Of a stretch of DNA of 64,000 nt, positions 10,466-21,055 are shown piece after piece; the first letter of the stretch is position 1, and every line of letters starts with the position of its first letter. Both the position numbers and the translations under genes were made by a program. Source of the stretch: Rhynchopus sp. YZ270_cl-10. Its lineage: Eukaryota > Euglenozoa > Diplonemea > Diplonemida > Diplonemidae. The stretch is taken from assembly GCA_964035575.1 (NCBI GenBank), contig OZ037923.1:1116001-1180000 (forward strand), given 5' to 3'. Under the pieces are notes generated by a model. It saw only the letters and a list, made by a program, of their open reading frames with translations, searched no databases and was not told the origin of the DNA.

Positions 10466-10843
10466 AACGAGTGGTTACAAACCCCCACGCATGGTTCTCA
10501 CACCGCTCTGGCACGTTTCCCAAGCCGCAAACCCGGTTACCCGCCTGAAAAACCGGGTTTTCGGCCAAAACGCCTGTTTTGCCTGTAGAACCCTGTAGAA
10601 CCCTTAAGAAACACGTGTAAAAAAGGGGTACTCGCGACACCCTGGTTTCAGGGTCTATCAGGGTTTGGAGGTCTTTCTCATTTGCAAACCCTAAAAAAAA
10701 CCTCCTATCTTCCCAAGAATCCACTTTTTTGACCTCTTTGGACGTTTAGAGACCTGAAAAAAAATGGCCGAAACCCACCTTGGGGGGGGGGGTGCCTTAG
10801 AGGGGGTGTGGGTGGGTGTGTGGTGTTGAAGCAACCTTAAAGA

Positions 10844-10864
10844 CCTTAACACAGAGTGTTAAGG
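10844..10864 (+). repeat. Type B terminal hairpin
   Basis: 9-bp arms ccttaacac around 3 nt; marks the right edge of the whole satellite-element region. Confidence 0.8.
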
Positions 10865-11233
10865 AATTATTTGGACATTATGTTTGGGGATGGTTTCTTA
10901 CGTTGCTACATGAAACTGGTCGGCTCAGTAGTATGGTGCAGGAATTCGTTATGTCGAGAGCTGTGTTAAGGAGAATGGACTGCTGCTCACGTGAGGTTGC
11001 CTGTACTCAACCGCAGCAGGGAGTCTGAATAAGGCCTGCCCAGATGCCCGAGTTGACTGACCGTACATATGGTGTAGTAGTTTTGTGTAGACGAATGATC
11101 ATGGATGACTTATTGACTTCCCCCTCGCCTCCTCCCCTCCCCTGCATACCAATCCCTGCCCTTCCACTTCACCTGTGCAACCACACCCCTACCCACACGA
11201 CAGAACTTGAGAAGAATACATTTTTGTGACACA
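10865..11233. other. Spacer upstream of the S53 peptidase gene
   Basis: Apparently single-copy DNA. It has a C/T-rich tract at about 11,120-11,170 before the start codon, as before several other genes here. No gene, RNA or repeat is recognised. Confidence 0.5.
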
Positions 11234-12886
11234 ATGCGTTTCTTGTGCCTTGCAGTGCTTGTAGCACTTTCGTCAGCAGAGCTGGTGAAGGTGCACACGA
11301 CGATCGACACCCCGCTCGGGTGGAGCAAGGTGGACGCTGACATGGACACGAACCAGGTCTACGACAACGTTGTGATTGGGATGAAGCGTGCGAACCCCAA
11401 GGCCCTGCAGCAGCTTGTGGACGACATATCGAACCCGAAGAGCGCGAACTACCTGCAGTACCCGTCCTACGAGCAGGTCGGGAACATGGTGCGCCCGTCG
11501 GCACAGAACACGGCTGTGGTGAAGAAGTGGCTGGCCGAGCACGGCATCCGCACTGTGGTGGAGCACCCGCACGGCGACCACATCAGGATTGAGGCGACGC
11601 TGGAGCAGCTGTCGTACATGTCGCAGTCTGCGTTTGAGACCTTTGAGCACACGACTGGGCAGAGGATTGCGCGCGCAACCGGCGGAGTGCGCCTGCCCGC
11701 AGAGGTCGCTGCCGTTGTCGAGACCTTCTCCGGATTCCACGGTTTCCCCCTCGACCCCGTGTCCGCACCGCTTGTGAAGGAGAACGTGCAGGCTGCCGGA
11801 GACGTGACACCCCCGTTCCTGCGCAACACCTACAACATCTCTGCTGTGCCTGCCAGCGGCAAGTCGAACATCCAGGCGATTGCGCAGTTCCAGGGACAGT
11901 ACGTGAGCGACGCGGACCTTGCGAACTTCTGCAAGAAGTACGACGGCGGTGCCGACTGCAAGATCGCAAAGTACATCGGGAAGGACAAGCAGATCCTGCC
12001 CGGTGTGGAGTCGATGCTTGACACCGAGTACATGGTGCCGATTGGCGGTGCCCCGACGTGGGTGTACTCGTACCCCGGAACCGACTTCTGCGCAGACCTG
12101 ATTGAGTTTGCCGGGAACGTGTCCTCGGAGGCCGAGCACCCGTCTGTGATCAGCATCAGCTACGGATCCCAGAAGATCGACTTCTGCGAGACATCGTTGA
12201 TTGCGCGTTTCAGCGTGGACGTGCAGAAGCTGGCCGCCCTCGGTATCACTGTGATGATCTCCAGCGGCGACGACGGCAGTGGCCACTCGACCCGCCAGGG
12301 CATCAACGCAGGCAAGCTGAGCCCGTCGTACCCCGCATCGATCCCGTACTGCGTGGCTGTTGGGTCGACCTGGTTCCAGCACGGCACGTCTGGCGCTGAG
12401 GAGGCCACCACACAGTTCGGATCGGGCGGAGGGTTCTCCTACGACTTTGACGCCCCGTCGTACCAGACTGACGACATTACGACCTACCTGAACACCGTGT
12501 CGCTCCCGAAGTTGTCCTACGCCACCGGCGGCCGTGGCTCCCCTGACGTGTCGACCCTTGGCCAGTCCTTCACAGTCATGTGGCACGGGCTTCTCGAGGC
12601 TGTCGGCGGCACCTCTGCGTCGTCCCCAACCTTCGGAGGCATTGTGACCCTGCTGAACGAGGTCTGCCTTGCTGAGTCCGGGAAGACCCTCGGGTTTGCC
12701 AACCCCCTCTTCTACCAGAACCCGCAGATCTTCCGTGACGTGACCAAGGGCACCAACGCCATTGGCAAGAACACCGAGGGATGGGAGGCCATCAAGGGAT
12801 GGGATGCGTCCACAGGACTCGGAACACCAGACTTCCCGCTCATGGTTTCGGCCGTGAAGCAGGCCTGCGCCAACGCCAGGAACTGA
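11234..12886 (+). CDS. Sedolisin-family (S53) serine-carboxyl peptidase, TPP1-like
   Basis: Predicted secreted or lysosomal-type acid peptidase of 550 residues, the usual size of S53 zymogens. The start is the ATG at 11,234; an upstream in-frame TTG is unlikely in a eukaryote. Residues 1-15 (MRFLCLAVLVALSSA) are a signal peptide. A pro-kumamolisin prodomain follows to about residue 190. The catalytic domain shows the S53 Glu/Asp pair in GVESMLD (E259, D263), the oxyanion Asp in SSGDDGSG (D346), and the nucleophile Ser in GGTSASSP (S461). FRDVTKG and GWDASTGLGTPDF near the C terminus fit the family's calcium site. All key residues are present, so the enzyme should be active after self-cleavage. 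Family members release N-terminal tripeptides or act as endopeptidases at low pH; which applies here cannot be told. One uninterrupted exon. Confidence 0.93.
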   Translation: MRFLCLAVLVALSSAELVKVHTTIDTPLGWSKVDADMDTNQVYDNVVIGMKRANPKALQQLVDDISNPKSANYLQYPSYEQVGNMVRPSAQNTAVVKKWLAEHGIRTVVEHPHGDHIRIEATLEQLSYMSQSAFETFEHTTGQRIARATGGVRLPAEVAAVVETFSGFHGFPLDPVSAPLVKENVQAAGDVTPPFLRNTYNISAVPASGKSNIQAIAQFQGQYVSDADLANFCKKYDGGADCKIAKYIGKDKQILPGVESMLDTEYMVPIGGAPTWVYSYPGTDFCADLIEFAGNVSSEAEHPSVISISYGSQKIDFCETSLIARFSVDVQKLAALGITVMISSGDDGSGHSTRQGINAGKLSPSYPASIPYCVAVGSTWFQHGTSGAEEATTQFGSGGGFSYDFDAPSYQTDDITTYLNTVSLPKLSYATGGRGSPDVSTLGQSFTVMWHGLLEAVGGTSASSPTFGGIVTLLNEVCLAESGKTLGFANPLFYQNPQIFRDVTKGTNAIGKNTEGWEAIKGWDASTGLGTPDFPLMVSAVKQACANARN

Positions 12887-13681
12887 ACTAAGTGATTGGG
12901 TCCAAGTTGAGTGAACTGAACTGAGTTGAGGTGACGGCGACAGCCCACGGCTTTGCATGCTCGTGTTTGTGTTCAGTTTTGCTCAGATTCTGACTAAATT
13001 TACTATAAATTTCATTTTTTCCCCTCTTCGTAGCTATTGGTTTGTTTTTCCCGTTTGCTTTATTTTCTTCGAGTGTGTTTTCTTCTTTTGTTTTCCTATT
13101 TGTTCAGTGCCTGCATCCCAGAGGTGTTGTGCACTGTCAACTTCAATTTCAATTTGTTTGTTTTTTCTTCGTTTCTCCCTCCCACCACCCGTATCGTATC
13201 GTGTTGTAGTTGCTGTCTGATAATGTGTCTGTGTAGTGCGTCAGTAGACCACCACAGCCACAGGATGACAATACAACACGCATCCATTTGTGAAGCTAAT
13301 GTGTGGCGTGTTTTTTTTATCTTCCTCCCGTTTGTCTTTGCTATTTTCCACTGCTTCTCCGCGTTGGTGAAGTGTCAGTGTGCTGTCTATATCATTCCTC
13401 ATGTGTCGAGCTAACTTCACCTCCACAAATTTGTCTCATTTTCACCCCCGACTGAGGAGATCTTCTGTAAGAAAAAACAATTTGCCCACCCCCTCCCGCT
13501 ACTTTTCTCCTCTTGTATCACTCAGCTGTGCGAACCCACCACAACCACAACTATCACACCCACTGTGTAGGTTTTATTCTTGTACACATATTATTGTCAT
13601 AAGGAAAAGAGTGCGTGACGAAACGAACGTTGAAGAGCTGTTAGAAGCATATAACCTCACAAAAAGGAATAAGCGTCGCAA
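12887..13681. other. Intergenic spacer
   Basis: T-rich DNA (many ttttcttc and tttgtttt runs) in the first part, mixed sequence after. It presumably contains the 3' UTR of the peptidase gene and the 5' UTR of the EGF-repeat gene. Short ORFs look like chance. Nothing else is recognised. Confidence 0.5.
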
Positions 13682-16600
13682 ATGATGTTGCGTGCAGCTC
13701 TGCTCGCAGCAGCGTTGCTGCTCCCCTCTGTGTCTGCCGACTACCAAGACTTCTATGAGGGCACGTGCACAGAGCTTTCTGTGTCATCCAAGGAAAAGGC
13801 GTTGCAGTGCGTATGCAAGCCGCAGGCAGACCCGCTCTACGCGTCTGTTGCGGACACGGTGTACACCCACCAGCACTGCCTGGACGGGCGCATCCGTGGT
13901 GGGCTTGGTGCGAAGACACTCTTCTCCCTCTACCCGGAGAACATCTGCGACGGGCAGCCGATGCCGATGAACTCCTTCCCCGACTGGAGCAGCCCAGACA
14001 CCATGTATGTCTACTGGGCGGAGGACGCAGACGACTGGACGACTGCGGGCACACACATTGAGAAGGTGCGCTTCACAGACAGCGGGGCAGAGATCGTTGC
14101 ACACATCAAGCTGCCGAAGTGCGTGCACGGAGGTGGCCTGGCCCGTGGTAAGGGCGACACCCTCGCTGTGATGTGTGCTGAGGTTGCTGGGTGGACGGAG
14201 TGGCTGCACCTGAAGATTGTTGAGGTGTCTCCAGACCTGTCCAAGGAGGTGCGCCGCTTCAGCGTGCTCCAGGAGGAATGCCGTGCAACAGGCGAGTGCA
14301 AGGGAGGATACCCGATGATGAAGGGGGCCGACTTCCGTCTTGTGCAGTACATCCCGTCGCGCAACTGGTACGTGGCCTTCCACAACGGCGAGTGGGGTGG
14401 GCACGTGGCCGACGCGATCACCTTCTGGGACGGCGACACGGAGGAGCAGGTGTCTGGCTACGGGGACAGCTGGGCGTGCACGGGTGGGCACACGGAGACA
14501 GCACGCATGGCGTACAACGCGGAGGTGGACGAGCTTGCTGTGCTCTGCTGCTCGGACCTGGGTGGCACCTGCAACGACCCCGCTAAGGACAACTGCGACG
14601 TCGACAACAAGTGGAAGAACGGGCTTGTCTTCCGGTCGCACATTGAGAAGGTAGGTCCCATTACCGTCGCACCCTTCCAGTGCGTTAACAACCAGGCGAT
14701 CTCTGGCTGGCTTGGCGACCTCCTGCCATGTGGCGACGGGTACGTGCAGGCGTGGCAGGGTCCTGACGGAGGGAAGGATGTCTTCGAGGCGCAGACGAAC
14801 GACGTGGGCTTCATGCGTCTCTCGAAGAGCGGTGAGGTGCTGCTGAAGAAGTGGGTCATCAAGACAACGGGCACACGCGAGCGCAGTGTGAAGCTTGCGA
14901 AGCTTGGGTCTGGGAACTGCGACCGCTTCCTGCTTGGGTGGGGTGAGATGGCGGCGGACGCGTACTACCCTGCGAAATACTTCCTGAAGGAGATTGACGG
15001 TGACGGGAACGACCTGACTGAGGCCATTGAGGTGACGCACGCGACGATGTGGGGTGAGGACTCGCAGTGGGCAACACTTGGCAACGGTGACGTCGCCTGG
15101 GCACACACGTGGAAGCGCAACGATGACGGCACACCGAACAAGGTTGGCGAGATGACCGACGGCAGCGAAGGCGGCAAGTCCTGCACATGGAACGGCAACG
15201 GCTACGGCTACACATGGGGCACGCTTGACGACCGTCCAGGAGGCCGCTTCCACACGAACGAGGCCTTCACCACACGCTACTACTCGAAAGAAGTCACAGA
15301 GCCGACACCGGCCCCGCCAACAGAGGTGCCCGCAGCAGATGTAGACGAGTGCGCAGTCATGATGCCCTGTGGTGATGGACAGACATGCACGGAAGTGGAC
15401 ATGCAGGTGACAGGCGACTTCACATGTGCGTGTGACAGCGACGCTACAGTGACAGCGACAGGCATGCCGGCAGACTGTCCCCTTGATGAGTGTGAGGCAA
15501 ATCCGTGTGGCGACGACCAGACCTGTGCGGATCCAGACACATCTGCGTCTGTGCTCAACGACTACACCTGCACCTGCACTGCTGACGCCTCCATCAAGGC
15601 AACTGGAGCTGCAGCAACTTGCACAATTGACGAATGTGAGGCAAAGCCGTGTGGGGATGACCAGACCTGCTCCGACCCAGACACAAGCTACGGCAGCCAG
15701 CACGACTTCGTGTGCACGTGTGATGTTGACGCAAGCATCATACAGAAGGACGGACCTGCAACGTGCTCGAAGGACGAGTGTGGGTCGAACCCGTGTGGCG
15801 ATGACCAGACGTGCGAGGACCCCGTAAAGACTCTCCAGAGCCTGAAGGACTTCACCTGCACATGTGACAACGGAGTGAAGGCAACCGGCGGGAAAGCCAC
15901 GTGCATGATCGATGAGTGTGATGCAGTACCCTGTGGGGATGACCAGACCTGTTCCGACCCAGACACAAGCTACCTCGTGCAGCACGACTTCGTGTGCACG
16001 TGTGATGTGGACACAAGCATCACACAGAAGGACGGACCCGCAACATGCTCGAAGGACGAGTGTGGGTCGAACCCGTGTGGCGATGACCAGACGTGCGAGG
16101 ACCCCGTAAAGACTCTTCAGAGCCTGAAGGACTACACCTGCACATGTGACAACGGAGTGAAGGCAACCGGCGGATCAGCAACTTGCACAATTGACGAGTG
16201 TGAGGCAAAGCCGTGCGGGGATGACCAGACCTGTTCCGACCCAGACACAAGCTACCTTGTGCAGCACGACTTCGTGTGCACGTGTGATGTGGACACAAGC
16301 ATCACACAGAAGGACGGACCCGCAACATGCTCGAAGGACGAGTGTGAGTCGAACCCTTGTGGTGATGACCAGACGTGCGAGGACCCTGTGCAGACGCTCA
16401 AGAGCCTGAAGGACTACACCTGCACATGTGACAACGGAGTGAAGGCAACAGGTGGGAAAGCCACGTGCATGATCGATGAGTGTGATGCAGCACCCTGTGG
16501 GGATGACCAGACCTGTTCCGACCCAGACACAAGCTACCTCGTGCAGCACGACTTCGTGTGCACGTGTGATGTTGATGCAAGCATCACACAGAAGGACGGA

Positions 16601-19600
16601 CCTGCAACGTGCTCAAAGGACGAGTGTAAGGCGAACCCTTGTGGCGATGACCAGACCTGTGAGGACCCCGTGCAGACGCTCAAGAGCTTGAAGGACTACA
16701 CCTGCACCTGCACTGTTGATGCCTCGATCAAGGCAACTGGAGCTGCGGCAACTTGCACAATTGACGAATGTGAGGCAAAGCCGTGTGGGGATGACCAGAC
16801 CTGCTCCGACCCAGACACAAGCTACGGCAGCCAGCACGACTTCGTGTGCACGTGTGATGTTGATGCAAGCATCACACAGAAGGACGGCCCCGCAACATGC
16901 TCGAAGGACGAGTGTGAGTCGAACCCGTGTGATGATGACCAGACATGTGAGGACCCCGTGCAGACGCTCAAGAGCTTGAAGGACTTCACCTGCACATGCG
17001 ACAACGACATGACTGTGCAGGCCACAGGGGCTAAGGTGGCGGCATGCTCCCTCGACGAATGTGTCCCTAACCCGTGTGGGGATGCACAGACGTGCTCTGA
17101 CCCCGTGCAGACGTTGGGGTCGAAGTTTGACTTTACGTGCACCTGCGATGTGGACACGATGACTGTGAAGATAGGTGCAGCAGCAGTGTGCGAGGTGGAC
17201 GAGTGCGAGTCGATGCCCTGTGGTGACGGACAGACGTGCACGGACATGGATAAGTCGCCCAGTGCTACAGGTAGCTTTGAGTGCGTGTGTGCGAACGGGG
17301 AGAAACAGACAGGTGCGCCTGCTGTGTGCATGAAGGGCGACACTGACGAGTGCGCAGGCAACCCTTGTGCGGGACAGGACTGTGTCGACCCCGATACGAC
17401 AAGCACCAGCACACTCGACTTTGTGTGCACGTGCACGACGGGCATGGGATCTGCAACCGGATCGGCTGCTGTGTGTGAGGTAGACGAGTGTGAGGCGAAC
17501 CCGTGCGGGAGCAGCCAGGACTGTGTCGATGCAGACAAGGCTGTGTTGAGCACAGGCGACTACACGTGCAGCTGCAAGGGAGGTGCCACAGGGTCGATGA
17601 TGGGCGGTGTTGCAACGTGTGAGTTGGACGAGTGTGTTGCGAAGCCATGTGGCGATGTGCAGACGTGTGCAGACAAGAGTAAGGACCCATCTGCGACTCT
17701 CGACTACACCTGCACATGTGCAAACGGCGTTGCATCGACTGGTGGTCCAGCGACGTGTGAACTTGACGAATGCACAGCAGCCACACCACCCTGTGGGGAT
17801 GGCCAAACATGCGAAGACAAGGACACAAGCTACCTTGTGCAGCACGACTTCGTGTGCACCTGCGACAACGATGCGACTCTTACGAACATTGATGGACCTG
17901 CAACATGCTTCAATGACGAATGCAAGAACAACCCTTGCGGCGACGACCAGACATGTGAGGACCCTCAGCAATCGCGCACTAGCCTGAAGGACTACACCTG
18001 CACATGTGACAACGGAGTGAAGGCAACAGGTGGGAAAGCCACATGTACCCTTGACGAGTGTGAGACAAAGTCGTGTGGGGATGACCAGACCTGTTCCGAC
18101 CCAGACACAAGCTACCTTGTGCAGCACGACTTCGTGTGCACGTGTGATGTGGACGCAAGCATCACACAGAAGGACGGACCCGCAACATGCTCGAAGGACG
18201 AATGTAAGGCGAACCCGTGTGGCGATGACCAGACGTGCGAGGACCCTGTGCAGACGCTCAAGATCCTGAAGGACTACACCTGCACCTGCACTGTTGATGC
18301 CTCGATCAAGGCAACTGGAGCTGCGGCAACTTGCACAATTGACGAGTGCGATGCAGTACCCTGTGGGGATGACCAGACCTGCTCCGACCCAGACACAAGC
18401 TACGGCAGCCAGCACGACTTCGTGTGCACGTGTGACGTCGACGCAACTCTGAGAAAGACTGACGGACCCGCAACATGCTCGAAGGACGAGTGTAAGGCGA
18501 ATCCGTGTGATGATGACCAGACGTGCGAGGACCCTGTGCAGACGCTCAAGAGCCTGAAGGACTACACCTGCACATGTGACAACGGAGTGAAGGCAACAGG
18601 TGGGAAAGCCACGTGCATGATCGATGAGTGTGATGCAGCACCCTGTGGGGATGACCAGACCTGTTCCGACCCAGACACAAGCTACCTTGTGCAGCACGAC
18701 TTCGTGTGCACGTGTGATGTTGATGCAAGCATCACACAGAAGGACGGACCTGCAACGTGCTCAAAGGACGAGTGTAAGGCGAACCCTTGTGGCGATGACC
18801 AGACCTGTGAGGACCCCGTGCAGACGCTCAAGAGCCTGAAGGACTACACCTGCACCTGCACTGTTGATGCCTCGATCAAGGCAACTGGAGCTGCGGCAAC
18901 TTGCACAATTGACGAATGTGAGGCAAAGCCGTGTGGGGATGACCAGACCTGTTCCGACCCAGACACAAGCTACGGCAGCCAGCACGACTTCGTGTGCACG
19001 TGTGACGTCGACGCAACTCTGAGAAAGACTGACGGCCCCGCAACATGCTCGAAGGACGAGTGTGAGTCGAACCCGTGTGATGATGACCAGATGTGTGTGG
19101 ACCCTGTGCAGACGCTCACAAGCCTGAAGGACTTCACCTGCACATGCGGGAATGGGGTCAAGGCAACCGGCGGGGCTGCCGACTGCAGTGCCACTAACAC
19201 AAAGACCACAGCAGCGCCTGCAGGAAGCACACCAGCACCGCCAGTTGACACACCCCTGCCGAGTGGAGAGACATTTGCACCGCAGGTCACAACACCGCTG
19301 CCAAGCGGTGAGACACGCGCACCAGTTGACGTTGACGGAACACCCCTGCCAAATGGCCAGACCCGTGCCCCAGTTGACATCACCTCCCTGCCAAGCGGCG
19401 AGACATACACACCAGAGACCATATCCCCAGGCCCCAGGCCTGTGACCGGGAAGGTGACCTCCCGCACACTGCGCCCGTTTGACAAGGAGGAGTACAAGAA
19501 GCGTGTGGCACGTCGCACAGGGGAGCCTATTGATACGATTGAGGTGACGGCAACGGATGTGGGCGACGGGGAGGACATGCTGGTGACGACCTTCACGGGT

Positions 19601-19900
19601 GCTGAGGGGGCGGCAGCAGCGGCGCTGTTGGAAGAGCTTCTTGGAACGGGTGAGTTCTCGGACCTGCGTGGGTCTGCCGGGACACCTGACACCCCTGAGC
19701 CTGCCACGGACGACAGCAGCACGGCTTGGTGGGTGTGGCTCGTTGCTGCCCTGGGTGGTGTTGTGTGCCTGGGGGCCATGGCAGCAGCCCTTGCGGTGAA
19801 GCGGAATGCCGGCGACGGCATCTCGCTTGCGGAGTTCTGCGAGGTCAACGCCGAGCATGAAGAGATGGACCACTCGCAGCATGAGTTTGCCTCTGTGTAG
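13682..19900 (+). CDS. Large type I membrane protein with 27 EGF-like repeats
   Basis: 2,072 residues. Residues 1-19 are a signal peptide (MMLRAALLAAALLLPSVSA). An N-terminal domain of about 530 residues has paired Cys and Trp/Gly-rich strands (LLGWGEM, GYGYTWG) and may be a beta-propeller (inference). Residues 555-1,835 are 27 EGF-like modules of 40-46 residues, each with six Cys in the pattern xDEC-x4-C-GDDQTC-x(14-16)-C-T-C-x(n)-C. The DEC start resembles calcium-binding EGF. A Pro/Thr stalk repeats LPSGET/APVD. A short domain then precedes one transmembrane helix (about 2,016-2,040) and a tail of about 30 residues. It is likely a surface adhesion or receptor-like protein. Several EGF blocks are nearly identical at DNA level, showing recent internal duplication or conversion. 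Single exon. Function unknown beyond architecture. Confidence 0.92.
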   Translation: MMLRAALLAAALLLPSVSADYQDFYEGTCTELSVSSKEKALQCVCKPQADPLYASVADTVYTHQHCLDGRIRGGLGAKTLFSLYPENICDGQPMPMNSFPDWSSPDTMYVYWAEDADDWTTAGTHIEKVRFTDSGAEIVAHIKLPKCVHGGGLARGKGDTLAVMCAEVAGWTEWLHLKIVEVSPDLSKEVRRFSVLQEECRATGECKGGYPMMKGADFRLVQYIPSRNWYVAFHNGEWGGHVADAITFWDGDTEEQVSGYGDSWACTGGHTETARMAYNAEVDELAVLCCSDLGGTCNDPAKDNCDVDNKWKNGLVFRSHIEKVGPITVAPFQCVNNQAISGWLGDLLPCGDGYVQAWQGPDGGKDVFEAQTNDVGFMRLSKSGEVLLKKWVIKTTGTRERSVKLAKLGSGNCDRFLLGWGEMAADAYYPAKYFLKEIDGDGNDLTEAIEVTHATMWGEDSQWATLGNGDVAWAHTWKRNDDGTPNKVGEMTDGSEGGKSCTWNGNGYGYTWGTLDDRPGGRFHTNEAFTTRYYSKEVTEPTPAPPTEVPAADVDECAVMMPCGDGQTCTEVDMQVTGDFTCACDSDATVTATGMPADCPLDECEANPCGDDQTCADPDTSASVLNDYTCTCTADASIKATGAAATCTIDECEAKPCGDDQTCSDPDTSYGSQHDFVCTCDVDASIIQKDGPATCSKDECGSNPCGDDQTCEDPVKTLQSLKDFTCTCDNGVKATGGKATCMIDECDAVPCGDDQTCSDPDTSYLVQHDFVCTCDVDTSITQKDGPATCSKDECGSNPCGDDQTCEDPVKTLQSLKDYTCTCDNGVKATGGSATCTIDECEAKPCGDDQTCSDPDTSYLVQHDFVCTCDVDTSITQKDGPATCSKDECESNPCGDDQTCEDPVQTLKSLKDYTCTCDNGVKATGGKATCMIDECDAAPCGDDQTCSDPDTSYLVQHDFVCTCDVDASITQKDGPATCSKDECKANPCGDDQTCEDPVQTLKSLKDYTCTCTVDASIKATGAAATCTIDECEAKPCGDDQTCSDPDTSYGSQHDFVCTCDVDASITQKDGPATCSKDECESNPCDDDQTCEDPVQTLKSLKDFTCTCDNDMTVQATGAKVAACSLDECVPNPCGDAQTCSDPVQTLGSKFDFTCTCDVDTMTVKIGAAAVCEVDECESMPCGDGQTCTDMDKSPSATGSFECVCANGEKQTGAPAVCMKGDTDECAGNPCAGQDCVDPDTTSTSTLDFVCTCTTGMGSATGSAAVCEVDECEANPCGSSQDCVDADKAVLSTGDYTCSCKGGATGSMMGGVATCELDECVAKPCGDVQTCADKSKDPSATLDYTCTCANGVASTGGPATCELDECTAATPPCGDGQTCEDKDTSYLVQHDFVCTCDNDATLTNIDGPATCFNDECKNNPCGDDQTCEDPQQSRTSLKDYTCTCDNGVKATGGKATCTLDECETKSCGDDQTCSDPDTSYLVQHDFVCTCDVDASITQKDGPATCSKDECKANPCGDDQTCEDPVQTLKILKDYTCTCTVDASIKATGAAATCTIDECDAVPCGDDQTCSDPDTSYGSQHDFVCTCDVDATLRKTDGPATCSKDECKANPCDDDQTCEDPVQTLKSLKDYTCTCDNGVKATGGKATCMIDECDAAPCGDDQTCSDPDTSYLVQHDFVCTCDVDASITQKDGPATCSKDECKANPCGDDQTCEDPVQTLKSLKDYTCTCTVDASIKATGAAATCTIDECEAKPCGDDQTCSDPDTSYGSQHDFVCTCDVDATLRKTDGPATCSKDECESNPCDDDQMCVDPVQTLTSLKDFTCTCGNGVKATGGAADCSATNTKTTAAPAGSTPAPPVDTPLPSGETFAPQVTTPLPSGETRAPVDVDGTPLPNGQTRAPVDITSLPSGETYTPETISPGPRPVTGKVTSRTLRPFDKEEYKKRVARRTGEPIDTIEVTATDVGDGEDMLVTTFTGAEGAAAAALLEELLGTGEFSDLRGSAGTPDTPEPATDDSSTAWWVWLVAALGGVVCLGAMAAALAVKRNAGDGISLAEFCEVNAEHEEMDHSQHEFASV
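15344..19180 (+). repeat. Tandem EGF-module repeats within the gene
   Basis: 27 modules of about 130-140 bp. Two-module units recur with very few differences: the block at about 16,440-17,000 closely matches 18,590-19,150. The middle modules (about 17,040-17,960) are more diverged, so homogenisation affected the two outer groups. Confidence 0.9.
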
Positions 19901-20889
19901 ATTGCCTATGTGGGTGGCCTTGTTTCATAAGAAAGAGGCAACCCTGAGTGGAGGCACGCACAATACAAGAATGCACGTATCCAGCGAAGAGTTTTTCAAT
20001 AGCACATAGTGCATAACCCGGCCTGCAGAACACAGTTCCAAGAAAACAAAGTTTCGCAGCCCTCTAACCAGCACATATCATATCATACCATACCAGGCAG
20101 CCGTTAGTGCTTTGCAAAGAAACGTCGGATGTTTTATTCTGACAAAAAAGACACAAGAATTCTTATACTTTTGTTTCTCGTTTTTACCGATTTTCCCCCC
20201 GATTTTCCGACTTCCCCCCCTTCAAGAAATATGTCTCGCTTTAGTTTTATTGAAACTAGGCTTCCTAAGGTGACACACGTAACATGAACAAGCATGTGTC
20301 CCATGAGGTCTATTCATCTTCGAGTTGTTTCTTCCTTTTAGCTGCACGCTTCCCCATCCGTTGCGACTTCAGCCTCATTAGATATGCAACCCGTATGGTA
20401 TAAGGCGTGACGGGGTTGTGTGACGTGGCATGCTGTTTTGGCAGGCTCACGTCACGACACATATCCTACTCCGGCTGTGGTCCTGCGATACGTGGCAGTG
20501 TTTTTCAACTTTATTTTGCAAAAGATTACTTTGTGCTTTGTGTGATTTGTGTCATTAATTTTTCTTTGCACAACAAACAAAAACGAAGTGTTGTCCTCTT
20601 CACTGACAGTTCAGACACAACTCTCACCGGTGTTTTCAGTCCAAAAACAAAACAAAAGGAGGACATGAAAAGGACACAATATCACACCTGAGATTGTTGC
20701 TGTCGTAGTTGGTACAAGCAGCGGCACAACCCCTCCCCCTTCCCCCTTCTCCCTTGCGACTTGTTATAAACTGTTTTCACCATCTCCCAATGCAATGTTC
20801 TTTAGGACTACCCGATTTGTTTTCCAATGTGTGTTGCGTTCTCGCGAGATACAATTATCTCTTGAGTTTTTTTACTCACAGTTTTTTTA

Positions 20890-20929
20890 ACTCTCACGAC
20901 AGTGTACCAAAGTACACTGTCATGAGAGT
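20890..20929. repeat. Long perfect-type hairpin
   Basis: 18-bp arms (actctcacgacagtgtac and its complement with one mismatch) around a 4-nt loop. It could be a terminator, an RNA processing signal or a small foldback; no further evidence. Confidence 0.6.
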
Positions 20930-21055
20930 GCTTTTGTAATTTTTCAAGCTTTTTTTTTCTTCTTTGAGTAAAGTTCGTTCGAAGTCTCTCCCCTTTTAAG
21001 GAATCCTCTTCGTGAAGCGAATCTTTTTCGTTCAACACAAATTGTTTTCAAGAAA

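Larger units (their letters stand above)
9739..10864 (+). mobile_element. Satellite-bearing element 5 (second subtype)
   Basis: The 5' block differs from elements 3 and 4 (ggcaatccttaacactcact, then ggctggtgtgg). It contains ccttaacac, the arm of the type B hairpin in which the element ends (10,844-10,864). Array 5 lies inside. The 3' flank is of the gggtctatcagggtttgg type, shared with 6,560-6,770. After it, single-copy DNA and host genes begin. Confidence 0.5.

Noticed and set aside
1-10864. Telomere or subtelomere claim
   Set aside because: Satellite-rich and gene-free, but no telomeric short repeats are seen; location near a chromosome end is unproven.
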